Source: a virus
DNA: 64,000 bases
Virus record (IMG/VR): IMGVR_UViG_3300045974_000132
Location: 155,740 to 219,739 of that record
Strand: one strand, 5' to 3'
Position 1 is the stretch's first letter. The number at the start of each line of letters is the position of its first letter. Of this stretch, positions 6,416 to 14,334 are shown piece after piece. Made by a program: the position numbers and the translations under genes. Below the pieces are notes generated by a model. It ran no database searches, had not been told where the DNA came from, and saw only the letters and a program-made list of their open reading frames with translations.

Positions 6416-6500
6416 TGGTGCTGAGGGCGGGACTCGAACCCGCGTGTCCTTTCGGAGCCGGATTACAAATCCGGTGCTGTCGCCACTGAGCCACCTCAGC
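6416..6500 (-). tRNA. tRNA-Thr (UGU) with enlarged variable loop
   Basis: Acceptor GCTGAGG / CCTCAGC, T-arm GCGGG-TTCGAGT-CCCGC, anticodon arm CCGGA-TTTGTAA-TCCGG, encoded CCA. G1-C72, C2-G71 and the G35-U36 core fit threonine identity. The variable region CTCCGAAAGGACAC is about 14 nt and can form a small hairpin, unusual for a class I tRNA. It lies 3 nt from the stop of the HNH gene. Confidence 0.85.
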
Positions 6501-6503
6501 AAT

Positions 6504-7100
6504 TTAAACTTTCCTACCTCTAAAATAATCGAATGGGTTTATACCATAAGCTATAGCCCATTTACGCACTGCGTTATCACTAACGCCGTAATGCTCACCC
6601 ACCGCTACCCATGATTGCCTACTTAGGCGTTTCATAAGGTTTGCTTTACTTGGTTTTTTCTGAGTGCTACCCGCAATGAAACATTCTCGGTGAGAACTCT
6701 GACATACCGATCCGCAGTAGCTACTGTTGTCCGTAGGCATTTGACAGACTTTACAGCGGGTACATTTTGCAAGAACTTTATCAATACAGCCGTTGTGTCG
6801 ATACGAATAAATGCGGTGCTCAGAAAAGTACCCAATCGAATCAAGCCACCCATGAAGTTTGGCATGACTAGCACGGCTAAGAACTAGCAGGTTTGAAGGT
6901 GCATTATTTACCTTGTTAAGATCAAGATGGTGTACGTGTTCCGTGCGCTTTAGAGGTCGTCCTAGCGCCCGCTCTGCCACCAAGATATGCTCATAGACAT
7001 ACCCTTCATAAGCACCTGACTTATCGGCCCGGTCGTGAGTCGGCTGCCAAACTAGCAAGTAGCCCACATTATTTACGATCCGAACACGGTTGCGTATCAC
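6504..7100 (-). CDS. HNH homing endonuclease adjoining tRNA-Thr
   Basis: 198 aa from GTG 7100 (GAGGA eight bases upstream). The core EHVHHLDLNKVNNAPSNLLVL is an HNH active site (His-His-Asn/Asp), followed by SRASHAKLH. A Cys cluster (CTRCKVC, CGSVCQ) may bind zinc, and the C-terminal SWVAVGEHYGVSDNAVRKWA is a helix-turn-helix typical of homing-enzyme DNA-binding modules. It should nick or cut a specific DNA site to spread. Its stop is 3 nt from tRNA-Thr, and both lie between the two ends of another tRNA. Confidence 0.9.
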   Translation of the reverse strand: MIRNRVRIVNNVGYLLVWQPTHDRADKSGAYEGYVYEHILVAERALGRPLKRTEHVHHLDLNKVNNAPSNLLVLSRASHAKLHGWLDSIGYFSEHRIYSYRHNGCIDKVLAKCTRCKVCQMPTDNSSYCGSVCQSSHRECFIAGSTQKKPSKANLMKRLSRQSWVAVGEHYGVSDNAVRKWAIAYGINPFDYFRGRKV

Positions 7101-7138
7101 AGCGTTTCCTCTTCAAAATCAACTGCACGAATCTTCAT

Positions 7139-7149
7139 GCTACGGGGGC
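7139..7149 (-). pseudogene. 5' fragment of a split tRNA
   Basis: GCCCCCGTAGC on the minus strand is a tRNA acceptor 5' strand plus the start of the D-arm. It complements the CGGGGGC-A-CCA fragment at 6371-6381. The tRNA appears to be interrupted by the HNH gene and tRNA-Thr(UGU). Confidence 0.55.
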
Positions 7150-7173
7150 AAATCGTTGACTATATGTATTATT

Positions 7174-7181
7174 TTTACAGT
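7174..7181 (-). promoter_or_regulatory. ACTGTAAA promoter element
   Basis: AACTGTAAAAATAATACATATAG on the minus strand lies upstream of the split-tRNA, HNH and tRNA-Thr cassette. The ACTGTAAA core matches the phage-wide element. Confidence 0.4.
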
Positions 7182-7186
7182 TTGTA

Positions 7187-7492
7187 TCAGCTTGCCTTCG
7201 AGGATTTACTATAGTTATTCAAGGAAGTAAGCATATCATGCCACATACCCGAACCACCGCTTGTCGCCAGCGCCACGACTACAATCAGTACGTACTCGTT
7301 AAGCTTCAGGAATGTAAACTCAGGAGGACTAGCATAACAAAGTAATCCGCCTACAATGCCAGCGATGATCTGATACACAACACCGGGAACTTCGATCTTG
7401 GCTAGATGGACGCGCTTTAGAATATCGGTTACGCGCTCGGCTGCTACGCTTGTAACTGCAAAGTATGTTATAAGCTGAATAAGATGATCCAT
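7187..7492 (-). CDS. Small membrane protein, holin-like
   Basis: 101 aa from ATG 7492 with AAAGGTGG upstream. Two hydrophobic segments are visible (about residues 5-20 and 37-80) separated by a charged ERVTDILKR stretch; the C-terminus contains SGGSGMWHDML. Size and topology resemble small phage membrane proteins including holins, but no lysis genes are adjacent, so holin is only a possibility. Confidence 0.6.
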   Translation of the reverse strand: MDHLIQLITYFAVTSVAAERVTDILKRVHLAKIEVPGVVYQIIAGIVGGLLCYASPPEFTFLKLNEYVLIVVVALATSGGSGMWHDMLTSLNNYSKSSKAS

Positions 7493-7502
7493 AGTTCCAC
7501 CT

Positions 7503-7934
7503 TTAGGGCATATCAAAGAAAGTATCTGACAACCCAATTGCTTTTGCTTTAGCTCTTAGTTCATCACTAATGCCCGGTTCGAGCGTCCAAAAATCTTCAG
7601 GAGACTTAACTACTAGATCAGCCTTAGCAAAGCAAGGTTGTCCATAGATAGCAGTAAGCTGCTTTTCAGAGCTTACATACAAGGGCTTAGAAAAGAACTT
7701 CTTGGCACCACGACGGGTCTTAAACAACAATGAGTTAGGAACGCATGTTGCATCTACCTGCTCACTTGTGTAATATCGGCCTACGAGCTTAATACGAAGT
7801 TTAGGTTTGTATCGTGCATCACCCTTAGTGATACGAATGTTGCTTATAGTGCCTATGCTGCATGTGAGGAATTTAGTATCGGCACCTGGTATCATAACGC
7901 TATGGTCAATTTCACGAACGTAGATTACACTCAT
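7503..7934 (-). CDS. Hypothetical protein (143 aa)
   Basis: ATG 7934 overlaps the preceding stop (ATGA). Beta-rich, basic N-terminal half, acidic C-terminal half. No family recognised. Part of a coupled run of small genes from 8736 to 7187. Confidence 0.65.
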   Translation of the reverse strand: MSVIYVREIDHSVMIPGADTKFLTCSIGTISNIRITKGDARYKPKLRIKLVGRYYTSEQVDATCVPNSLLFKTRRGAKKFFSKPLYVSSEKQLTAIYGQPCFAKADLVVKSPEDFWTLEPGISDELRAKAKAIGLSDTFFDMP

Positions 7935-8194
7935 TTGAAGCCTGCATCAAAGAAGGTGTTTAGCAGCCAGCGTTGAAACCAAGACTTGGCCTGAACTAAC
8001 TTCCACCCTTCTTGCTGGGCACGCCAGGACGGATGAAACACGCCGGTGTTGCACTCAATCACAGCAGATCGTATGTCGGCACCCGAGTGATAAACACAAC
8101 AAGCTTGATTGTGTTCGACAACGATACCTAGGTCGAGAAACTCAGGCTTGCGAGGTTGTAGATTGCCGTAAGCTAGTTTTAAATTGTTAGTCAT
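7931..8194 (-). CDS. Hypothetical protein (87 aa)
   Basis: ATG 8194 overlaps the upstream stop, and its own stop overlaps the next start, so it is embedded in a coupled operon. Contains paired Cys and several Trp residues. Function unknown. Confidence 0.6.
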   Translation of the reverse strand: MTNNLKLAYGNLQPRKPEFLDLGIVVEHNQACCVYHSGADIRSAVIECNTGVFHPSWRAQQEGWKLVQAKSWFQRWLLNTFFDAGFK

Positions 8195-8457
8195 GACAAC
8201 CTCTGAACGTTGTATAAAGTATGCCCATCATACTTGTAATAGTAAGGACCATAGTCAGGCAGAAGAGAGGGCACCCAGATTTTAACAACTGTCTCACCGT
8301 CATCATCGGAATACCCAAGTAAAGCTAAAGCTGCTGCCGCTGCTAGATAGTAGTTACCTGTTTTAACTGAGACCTGTTGTTCAGCACCCTCATTAATCCT
8401 AACATGAAAGGTGTTGAGTTTTAGTTTGAGTTTTTCTTCGTCATCATCAGAAGCCAT
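8191..8457 (-). CDS. Hypothetical protein (88 aa)
   Basis: ATG 8457 is chosen over an in-frame GTG because GAGG lies six bases upstream. The Asp/Glu/Lys-rich N-terminus leads into an Ala-rich helix (YYLAAAAALALLGY) and a Tyr-rich end. No known motif. Confidence 0.6.
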   Translation of the reverse strand: MASDDDEEKLKLKLNTFHVRINEGAEQQVSVKTGNYYLAAAAALALLGYSDDDGETVVKIWVPSLLPDYGPYYYKYDGHTLYNVQRLS

Positions 8458-8487
8458 CTTGAGCCTCACGTTCACGTTTATAGTATG

Positions 8488-8736
8488 TTAGTACCGCATA
8501 CTCTTTCGATTACCCGGTAGATTCTTTAAGCCTTCACGCAACTGTTTAGCTCTAAGCTTCGGCTTCTCAGTAGGCTCAATAACTTCAGATTTAGGCAAAT
8601 AGAAAGTTTGAATTCGATTGTCACGGTGGTGTGGACAATTGTAGCAACTACCTGTGATAGTTAGACTCTCGCTTTGCTTAAAGCAAGGTCCTGTGTATGC
8701 GCACCCAGTAACAGATATAGGAGAAGAACAAAACAT
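8488..8736 (-). CDS. Cys-rich hypothetical protein (82 aa)
   Basis: ATG 8736, GAGG site. Six Cys in the first 40 residues, ending CYNCPHH, suggest a metal-binding knuckle. The remainder is basic. It lies just downstream of tRNA-Ser. Confidence 0.6.
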   Translation of the reverse strand: MFCSSPISVTGCAYTGPCFKQSESLTITGSCYNCPHHRDNRIQTFYLPKSEVIEPTEKPKLRAKQLREGLKNLPGNRKSMRY

Positions 8737-8752
8737 ACACTACCTCATGTGT

Positions 8753-8842
8753 TGGCGGGAGCGGTGGGATTCAAACCCACGAATGTGTTTCCACATTGCC
8801 GGTTTTCAAGACCGGTGTATTCAATCGCTCTACCACACTCCC
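8753..8842 (-). tRNA. tRNA-Ser (UGA)
   Basis: Class II tRNA of 90 nt: acceptor GGGAGTG / CGCTCCC, anticodon arm CCGGT-CTTGAAA-ACCGG, long variable arm (AATGTGGAAACACATT hairpin), T-arm GTGGG-TTTGAAT-CCCAC, discriminator G and encoded CCA. The variable arm and G73 are serine identity features. An ATAAAGTTT junction immediately precedes it. Confidence 0.92.
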
Positions 8843-8849
8843 TAAAACT

Positions 8850-9974
8850 TTATGCCACTAGAACATCCCGCAATTTTGTTAGCATTTCAACCTGATGCTT
8901 GTAATGAGCTATCTCGAAGTCCAGTTGTTGAACAGCGAGTGTTATCTTGTTGCCTGCGATAGAACTAGGCGGAAAGTATTCGCTATTTTCAAACATCGTA
9001 ACGCCAGGACTTTTAAGTACAGGACGTTCAAGAGTAGCATGACCCGCAACACAGCAACCTGATGCTTCACCGATGGGACCTAAACTAGAAAGAGTCGTTT
9101 GTTGCCACTTAGGATCAGCTGCGATCATTGCATCATCAGCGGCAGTGAAGTCTTTATGTACAACGGGCTCAATCTCTACCTTAGGCCGCTTTGAATCATA
9201 GTAAGCAGCAACAGTAGGGTACGGAAGCAACTCAGTGTCAGTAGCGAGTGTCTTATCAAAGGGATACGCAAACTTGTTAGACCACTTGAAGTAGGGCTTA
9301 CGGAAGTCTGTATCGTTCTTGTCAGCATACCCTTGCTCTACAAGCTTGGTCATAACCGAGTACAAAGAAGTCTTTGGACATTGCGTAATGGCAACCATAT
9401 CGTCAAGTGTAAGAGCAGGCTCAGCACGGAACTTGAACAGAGCAAGAGCAGCAGCCCCCAGGCTCTTAGAGCGATGCAGATCACCGAATGGGAGACGCTT
9501 GTCACCTTGCACAACCTGTGTAGAGGCTTGAACTTGCTGGGTAGACATAGTTGCAATCTCCTTCAGAACGTCAGTAGGGCTTTCTACAACAAGAGCTACT
9601 TTAGTATTTGGGCCACTATCCGCAGGAACTTCATCATGCTTACCCGGAACTACTTTGAAAGAGGTTTCAGGAAAGGTCTCACGCAAACTCTTCGGTTCAA
9701 ACTTAGCTTTGGATGCAGCCCAAGGGTCTTCTTTGCTACTAGTAGGAGTGGGCTGAATAGTGTCAGCATAATCCTTAGAGGTAGTGACAAGGAAGTGTAA
9801 GCCACTCTTGTTATACATCCAGCCTTGATGCTTGGCTGCATGAAGACCTAGAGACAGTTCTTGCTTCTCCCCAAAGGTCTTACACTTGGCCCAAAGAGCT
9901 TCGGTACTAATACCGATAGGATGTTGAGCTAAGACACTACGGAGTTCATCTTCTTGATCGGTAGAAAGTTCCAT
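8850..9974 (-). CDS. Hypothetical protein with winged-helix-like domains (374 aa)
   Basis: ATG 9974, AGGGG site. Residues 1-65 form a predicted helical domain (ELRSVLAQHPIGISTEALWAKC) resembling a winged helix, and residues about 180-230 (ALTLDDMVAITQCPKTSLYSVMTKLVEQGYADK) look like a second helix-turn-helix with wing. A low-complexity linker joins them. DNA binding or transcriptional control is plausible but unproven. The stop codon leads into the junction preceding tRNA-Ser. Confidence 0.65.
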   Translation of the reverse strand: MELSTDQEDELRSVLAQHPIGISTEALWAKCKTFGEKQELSLGLHAAKHQGWMYNKSGLHFLVTTSKDYADTIQPTPTSSKEDPWAASKAKFEPKSLRETFPETSFKVVPGKHDEVPADSGPNTKVALVVESPTDVLKEIATMSTQQVQASTQVVQGDKRLPFGDLHRSKSLGAAALALFKFRAEPALTLDDMVAITQCPKTSLYSVMTKLVEQGYADKNDTDFRKPYFKWSNKFAYPFDKTLATDTELLPYPTVAAYYDSKRPKVEIEPVVHKDFTAADDAMIAADPKWQQTTLSSLGPIGEASGCCVAGHATLERPVLKSPGVTMFENSEYFPPSSIAGNKITLAVQQLDFEIAHYKHQVEMLTKLRDVLVA

Positions 9975-9989
9975 AACAACCCCTGTTTA

Positions 9990-10178
9990 TTATTTTTTTG
10001 AGTATTGACGACGCTGATTAGGGCGCGTTAACACCCGTACAGCTACCTCCAGCGGAACACCCAAACAGCCACAAACTAAGGCAGCATCTTGAACAAAGCC
10101 CATTTCAGCTATTCGGATCGCTTTTTCAACTTCCCGTGCAGTTTCAAAATCAGTACGTTTCACTTTAGCAGATTTCAT
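9990..10178 (-). CDS. Small hypothetical protein (62 aa)
   Basis: ATG 10178; the ribosome-binding site is weak. Helical, basic, with VCGCLGVPLEVAVRVL near the middle resembling a helix-turn-helix core. It lies directly upstream of the winged-helix protein. Confidence 0.55.
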   Translation of the reverse strand: MKSAKVKRTDFETAREVEKAIRIAEMGFVQDAALVCGCLGVPLEVAVRVLTRPNQRRQYSKK

Positions 10179-10185
10179 AGTTATA

Positions 10186-10564
10186 CCACATAAATTTTCT
10201 ATAGAGCCTTAAATTAGAAAGCTTATGTGGTAAGACTCAGAAGTGCTTAACACCGTCTGAGTCAAACCGGTGTAGCTTGCGTTGTGCCAAGCAGCAATTC
10301 TCGATGGGATAGTATTGAGAAAAGCCGCATTGACTGCACCTTGCAAACTACTGATTATTCTCGCCTAAAGCGCATGGTCATCACCCTTATATAATGTTCT
10401 ATATGTATGCTTGTATATAGAACCCTACTTAGATTTAAGAACTATATTAGACGTAACATTAAGTTACCCTCCAAAAGAGTTCGCTATGAGCGTAGCGGGA
10501 GCTTCTGTTCACAAGCTTGCCGGCCCGACTCTCACGGGCAGTACCTAGGGCGAAGAGTTAAAGA
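10186..10564. other. Non-coding structured region (about 380 bp)
   Basis: Holds CCACATAA / TTATGTGG (10186-10230), then GACTCAGA / TCTGAGTC (10234-10263), then on the minus strand GTTCTATAT / ATATAGAAC near 10400. Two tiny minus-strand frames with good ribosome-binding sites (5 and 8 codons) are present but are too short to call. Probably one or more structured RNAs. Confidence 0.45.
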
Positions 10565-10999
10565 CTACTTCTTCTTTTTGCTACCGAACGTCATCTTCTT
10601 GTAGTCAGAAGGAACGACCAGAGCTTCGGGTTTGATACCACGCAACGAAGGCAGAGGCATCACGATACCAGCCAGAGGCAAGTAGTTGGACGACTCGTTA
10701 CCGTAGTCAATAGCAGTGTCAATATGAGCAAGCATACGCTGGGCTTCAGCGATAGAAGCACGGGCATTACGAATCGCCACAACTTGCTGAAACTTGACCG
10801 TCTCTGCCTGGTCGATGATAGCGATGATCGAATCAGCAGCACGTTCTGCCTTTTCAACGTCACGCTGCTCCAGACGCTTCTTCATAACCGCTTGCAAATG
10901 CTCAGGAAGCTTCTCGCTGACTTTGGCTTCCTTCGACAAGTCGGTGTCAGCCAGCATTGCCAAAGCTTCGAGATTGATTTGGTTGGTACAACACGACAT
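10565..10999 (-). CDS. Hypothetical helical protein (144 aa)
   Basis: ATG 10999 with a strong AAGGAG site. Long amphipathic helices between residues 25 and 95, with Lys/Glu heptad-like spacing, suggest coiled coil; the C-terminus is a Lys-rich tail (GSKKKK). No family recognised. Confidence 0.65.
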   Translation of the reverse strand: MSCCTNQINLEALAMLADTDLSKEAKVSEKLPEHLQAVMKKRLEQRDVEKAERAADSIIAIIDQAETVKFQQVVAIRNARASIAEAQRMLAHIDTAIDYGNESSNYLPLAGIVMPLPSLRGIKPEALVVPSDYKKMTFGSKKKK

Positions 11000-11018
11000 A
11001 CGTTTTCTCCTTGGAAAG

Positions 11019-11234
11019 TTATGTTTGCATTTCAGTTAAGATTACCTTAACGCCTTTAAGACGTTCAGCAATCTCAGGATCAGACTTAGCCAATTTCTTA
11101 GCATTGTGAGTCTCACCTAGCTGGACTACAACTTCGCAGCCTAGAGACTCTAAATAATGAGCTATAGCAGCCATTGCATAGCCTTTACCGGACTTATCAG
11201 GCCCTTCAATACTCACTCTTAGAGTATCGGGCAT
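11019..11234 (-). CDS. Truncated P-loop kinase-like protein (71 aa)
   Basis: ATG 11234, AAGGAG. The start IEGPDKSGKGYAMAAIAHYL is a Walker A region like that of thymidylate kinases (GxDxSGK), but the usual Thr/Ser after Lys is Gly and the protein stops after the second strand, without lid or Walker B. It is either a reduced domain or a broken kinase that kept its start. It immediately follows PhoH in the operon. Confidence 0.6.
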   Translation of the reverse strand: MPDTLRVSIEGPDKSGKGYAMAAIAHYLESLGCEVVVQLGETHNAKKLAKSDPEIAERLKGVKVILTEMQT

Positions 11235-11244
11235 ATTAAACTCC

Positions 11245-12063
11245 TTATGAAGTAGCTGCCACTATATGAATAGAAGGAGCAGCAAGTTTTGCATACAACT
11301 CAGTCACACCGTTTTCTTTATACAAGTGCGACAAGAAGGAACGAACAAAGCCTGAACGAACAATGTCTTCTAACTGAAAGACTGTTATTGGGATGTCAAA
11401 GCCATTACGTTGGGCAAAGGCATGCAACCACAAAAGCCCACTTTCTCCCTTTAGATCGTTTTGGAAGGGATCTCCAAGAAGTACAATACGACCTGACTCA
11501 TAGCGAGTAATGATTGCGATCATGTCCTCTTCGTCAAGGTTTTGAGCTTCGTCAATGATTACAAACTTGTTGATGAATGAACGCCCACGTACATACTCAA
11601 AGGGAAGCATTTCAATCTGCCCTTTGTTAAGCATGTAATCTACTTTAGGACCAAGATGGCGACGTAAGCTATCAAGAATAGGCATTAGCAAAGGAGTCAT
11701 CTTATCTTCTTTGCTGCCTGGCAAGAAACCTACTGTTTCACCGCGCAACACATTAGCGCGTGTTAGAACAAACCCATCAACAAGGTCTGCTAAAAACATC
11801 TGAGCAGCAACCCCTGCTGCACAGTATGTCTTACCTACGCCCGCTGGCCCAATTGCCGCACATACTTCACTGTCCTTAAGAGCATTGATAAAATGACGCT
11901 GATTAACAGTCTTGGGAAGGAGTTCAACACGCCACGATTCGCGCTCACGAAACTTTTTATGCTTCTCACTTTCGGCTATACGCTCAAGATCCCGCTGCGT
12001 GTCACGGAGTCGACTCTTATTAGAGGACTTAGGGATACTCTTGACCTTATTGCTGCGCGCCAT
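11245..12063 (-). CDS. phoH: PhoH-like ATPase
   Basis: 272 aa from ATG 12063 (AAAGG). Walker A GPAGVGKTY near residue 75, Walker B FVIIDEAQN near 170, and LGDPFQND as the following motif are diagnostic of PhoH/PhoL RNA-helicase-like ATPases. The first 50 residues are basic and disordered. PhoH genes are frequent in large and marine phages; the role is unclear, with links to RNA metabolism and phosphate stress. Confidence 0.93.
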   Translation of the reverse strand: MARSNKVKSIPKSSNKSRLRDTQRDLERIAESEKHKKFRERESWRVELLPKTVNQRHFINALKDSEVCAAIGPAGVGKTYCAAGVAAQMFLADLVDGFVLTRANVLRGETVGFLPGSKEDKMTPLLMPILDSLRRHLGPKVDYMLNKGQIEMLPFEYVRGRSFINKFVIIDEAQNLDEEDMIAIITRYESGRIVLLGDPFQNDLKGESGLLWLHAFAQRNGFDIPITVFQLEDIVRSGFVRSFLSHLYKENGVTELYAKLAAPSIHIVAATS

Positions 12064-12630
12064 ATTGAACCTTTGATGATATGGGAGGAAGAAACTTTAA
12101 ACTCTGTACGACTCTCAGGTGGGGTCTAGCTTGCAAGGCCAAACCACACGAGGCAGTCGTGCACAACTACTTCTATTCACTAGAGCAAGGTAATAGCTTA
12201 CCTATTAATCTATGCTAGGTTGCTCTAGCTAACCGTCCGACCTTTGGCTGTCGTCCCCGCTCAAGCTGGCTTCACTGAGTTTCCTCTCCACTGTCTCGAT
12301 CTGCTGCTCCGAAGAGCTTCAACAAGGACACGCTTGACCCACTGTGCAATCTAAATACTCAGCTAGACACCTAAGGGGATAGGTACCGGCTTATGCTAGA
12401 CCGTTACAAGTATTCGATAAGATTAACAACTTTCCATCGACGTACCCTAGCGCGTATAACGAAATCACGGCTCCAACATTGTAAGACTTTCCAATCATTG
12501 CTTAAACCGCTGTACCCTGGCCGGGGCCTTCAATTCTGCTATACTCGGGCTATTCGGTAACTGACTACACAGACTACTCTTGCATTTTTCGGTGGTGGCC
12601 TTTAATGTGCGCCTCACGGCGTTAAGGTTT
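12064..12630 (-). ncRNA. Candidate large structured RNA (about 540 nt)
   Basis: No gene in 557 bp. The outermost pairing is AAACTTTAA (12092-12100) with TTAAGGTTT (12622-12630), one G-U. Inside lie GTACGACT / AGTCGTGC (12107-12162), CTAGAGCAA / TTGCTCTAG (12180-12228) enclosing GGTAA / TTACC, and a GC-rich hairpin near 12600-12628. The complexity and length fit a large phage ornate RNA; the class cannot be named by eye. Confidence 0.5.
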
Positions 12631-12861
12631 CTGCAATTTTTGTATTTCTTCAAATCTACCTAAAGCTGTGGCCAGTTCAGCGCGAGCTTTACCCACTTGC
12701 TTTTCAGCAACACCGTATAGGTGCGCATGAGCAGCATCCCAAGTGTCGAAGCGTAAAATTTCGCGCATCGCAGGAGGATTAAAGTCAGACGCAACCTCTT
12801 CACGACTTATATTAGTTGATATACCTGGGTAGCGTAAAACAAATTGAATTTTAGTATCCAT
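12622..12861 (-). CDS. Hypothetical protein (79 aa)
   Basis: ATG 12861 preceded by AGG at nine bases; the stop of the nucleotidyltransferase gene lies just before it. Soluble, helical C-terminal half (KARAELATALGRFEEIQKL). The neighbour suggests it could partner the nucleotidyltransferase, but no antitoxin family is recognised. Confidence 0.6.
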   Translation of the reverse strand: MDTKIQFVLRYPGISTNISREEVASDFNPPAMREILRFDTWDAAHAHLYGVAEKQVGKARAELATALGRFEEIQKLQKP

Positions 12862-12862
12862 G

Positions 12863-13441
12863 TTAACTACCTGCGCGTCGTTTTGCATCGTTAAACTTAG
12901 ATAACTGATCTTCAGTTAAGAACTGTTCCCAGCCCTCTAAGATTAGATCCGGATGAGAAGACAAGATTGAAACAATGTCATTCAAGTCTTTGAACTCGCG
13001 CTTCAACGTGTTAGCACCAAACAACTTTAGAACAACCATTGCCTCCTTAGAAGCAACAAGTATCCCGTCATGGTTTACTGCGGTGTGTATCACCTTCTTA
13101 GCAACGGGTATAGGTAGTTCAATTGAAGCAGGTGTTGTAAGCTCAATATCAACCTGCGTTTTGTTTTCTTGAAAGGCACCTGGCCTATAACGCTTGAAGC
13201 CCTTGACTTCAGTAGGTACTAAAGCTTTACTAAGAAACAGAAGGTCTACGTCTTCAGTGTAACGAGGCTTTGCATAGAAAGACATTGCAAGTCCGCCGAT
13301 TAAAACACCGGGAGCTTCTGTACCTACTTTAGATTTAATCCAAGCAAGTAAAGCATGTTGCACTTCAGGAACTAAGGCTACATGCTTTACCTCAGATACT
13401 GCCGACGCATACACAGACATGTTACGAAGTATCAGTTCCAT
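12863..13441 (-). CDS. Nucleotidyltransferase, AbiEii/AbiGii-like fold
   Basis: 192 aa from ATG 13441 (AGGAG). GVLIGGLAMSFYAKPRYTEDVDLLFL is the nucleotidyltransferase signature, GG...R.T.DVDL, with metal-binding Asp pair; VASKEAMVVLKLFG and KDLNDIVSIL match the following helix region of AbiEii-like proteins. Such enzymes add nucleotides to tRNA or proteins and act as toxins in abortive-infection systems. As a phage gene beside tRNA genes it may act on tRNA, or counter host defence (inference). Confidence 0.75.
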   Translation of the reverse strand: MELILRNMSVYASAVSEVKHVALVPEVQHALLAWIKSKVGTEAPGVLIGGLAMSFYAKPRYTEDVDLLFLSKALVPTEVKGFKRYRPGAFQENKTQVDIELTTPASIELPIPVAKKVIHTAVNHDGILVASKEAMVVLKLFGANTLKREFKDLNDIVSILSSHPDLILEGWEQFLTEDQLSKFNDAKRRAGS

Positions 13442-13535
13442 CGTTGCTCCTAAAGAAAGAAGACCGGGCTTCCACCGGCAGCAAGATTAAGCCGAAGCAA
13501 CCTCTCTGCGTCAGATTTGGTATCCGACGACTTTC

Positions 13536-13570
13536 TGGTAGGCCCGGTCAGACTTGAACTGACGACCAAA
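13536..13570 (-). pseudogene. 3' half of a split tRNA
   Basis: Minus strand GGTC-GTCAG-TTCAAGT-CTGAC-CGGGCCT-A-CCA: intact T-arm, acceptor strand and CCA. The acceptor pairs with AGGCCTG at 14320-14326 (one G-U), across tRNA-Met/Ile and the HNH gene. Confidence 0.7.
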
Positions 13571-13587
13571 TACTTAAACTAACTTAG

Positions 13588-13662
13588 TGGGCCCAACTGG
13601 ATTTGAACCAGTGACCCTCCGGTTATGAGCCGGGCGCTGCTAACCAACTGAGCTATAGGCCC
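13588..13662 (-). tRNA. tRNA with CAU anticodon (elongator Met or Ile2)
   Basis: Acceptor GGGCCTA / TGGGCCC, T-arm CACTGG-TTCAAAT-CCAGT, anticodon loop CTCATAA on a CCGG stem with one mismatch at the base. CCA is not encoded (CTA follows). It is not initiator type, as no CGCGGGG acceptor is present. CAU could be read as Met, or as Ile if C34 becomes lysidine. Its 5' end is 1 nt from the HNH stop. Confidence 0.85.
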
Positions 13663-13663
13663 T

Positions 13664-14254
13664 CTAAGTAAGCTTTCGTCCTCTACCTAGCTTAGGCAAT
13701 AGAGTACGGCAAATTTTGGTATAGCTGCTTTTAACATGACTATAAGTATCACCGCGCAACATTGAGAACAGGGTAAGAGGATGCACATCTAACTCTTCTG
13801 CTAGTTCATGATGGGACAATTCATACTCAGAAAAGTATTTCCTAAGGCGTTTAACTTCACTATCTAAAAACTTTGAATTAGGTCTAAGCTCACCTCGAGG
13901 ATCAACGCGCAAACCTGTTGCCAGTGCGTGTTTCACATTACCGGAATTAGTTGTCAATTCAAGATTTGTTAATCGACAGTTAGCTTTAATCCCATCACGA
14001 TGGTTTAACTGTAGTTCAGAGTCCTCTGGTATCCCCTTAAAGTGCGCCCATACAAGCCGGTGCAATTGTATCTGACGAATCTTTTTAGAGTTAGGATCTT
14101 GCCAAGATAGCTTTCGATATCCTTTTGAAGAAGGAGTCTTAGCTACTTCCTTACCTGAAATCAAATTAAAAGCTTTACCAGACTTCGTAACTTTTAACTT
14201 ACCTGAGTTTATCAGGCTAAGAAAGAAGCGTTCATTTCTAAGGTTTGCCGCCAT
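13664..14254 (-). CDS. HNH homing endonuclease adjoining tRNA-Met/Ile
   Basis: 196 aa from ATG 14254. IQLHRLVWAHFKG...LQLNHRDGIKANCRLTNLEL is an HNH active site of the NUMOD4-HNH type (His and Asn-His-x-Asp-Gly), followed by TTNSGNVKHA. The C-terminal 60 residues (HHELAEELDVHPLTLFSMLRG) form a helix-turn-helix for target recognition. Its stop is 1 nt from the tRNA, and the HNH-tRNA pair interrupts another tRNA, evidence of homing into a tRNA gene. Confidence 0.9.
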   Translation of the reverse strand: MAANLRNERFFLSLINSGKLKVTKSGKAFNLISGKEVAKTPSSKGYRKLSWQDPNSKKIRQIQLHRLVWAHFKGIPEDSELQLNHRDGIKANCRLTNLELTTNSGNVKHALATGLRVDPRGELRPNSKFLDSEVKRLRKYFSEYELSHHELAEELDVHPLTLFSMLRGDTYSHVKSSYTKICRTLLPKLGRGRKLT

Positions 14255-14287
14255 GAGGTTAGAGCAGAGTAGTGGTATAGCTCATAA

Positions 14288-14326
14288 ATTAGTATCCTCT
14301 GCTCTGACCAACTGAGCTACAGGCCT
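14288..14326 (-). pseudogene. 5' half of a split tRNA
   Basis: AGGCCTG-TA-GCTC-AGTTGGTCA-GAGC-AGAGGA on the minus strand: acceptor strand, complete D-arm and the start of an anticodon stem, then unrelated sequence. It pairs with the 3' half at 13536-13570. ATAAAGTTT precedes it as it does intact tRNAs. Confidence 0.7.
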
Positions 14327-14334
14327 AAAACTTT

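Noticed and set aside
10410-10480. Very short leader peptides with good ribosome-binding sites
   Set aside because: Frames of five and eight codons cannot be supported without expression data.
12064-12621. RNase P RNA
   Set aside because: The conserved core segments of bacterial RNase P (for example the GAGGAAAGUC and ACAGAA blocks) could not be found in the right order.
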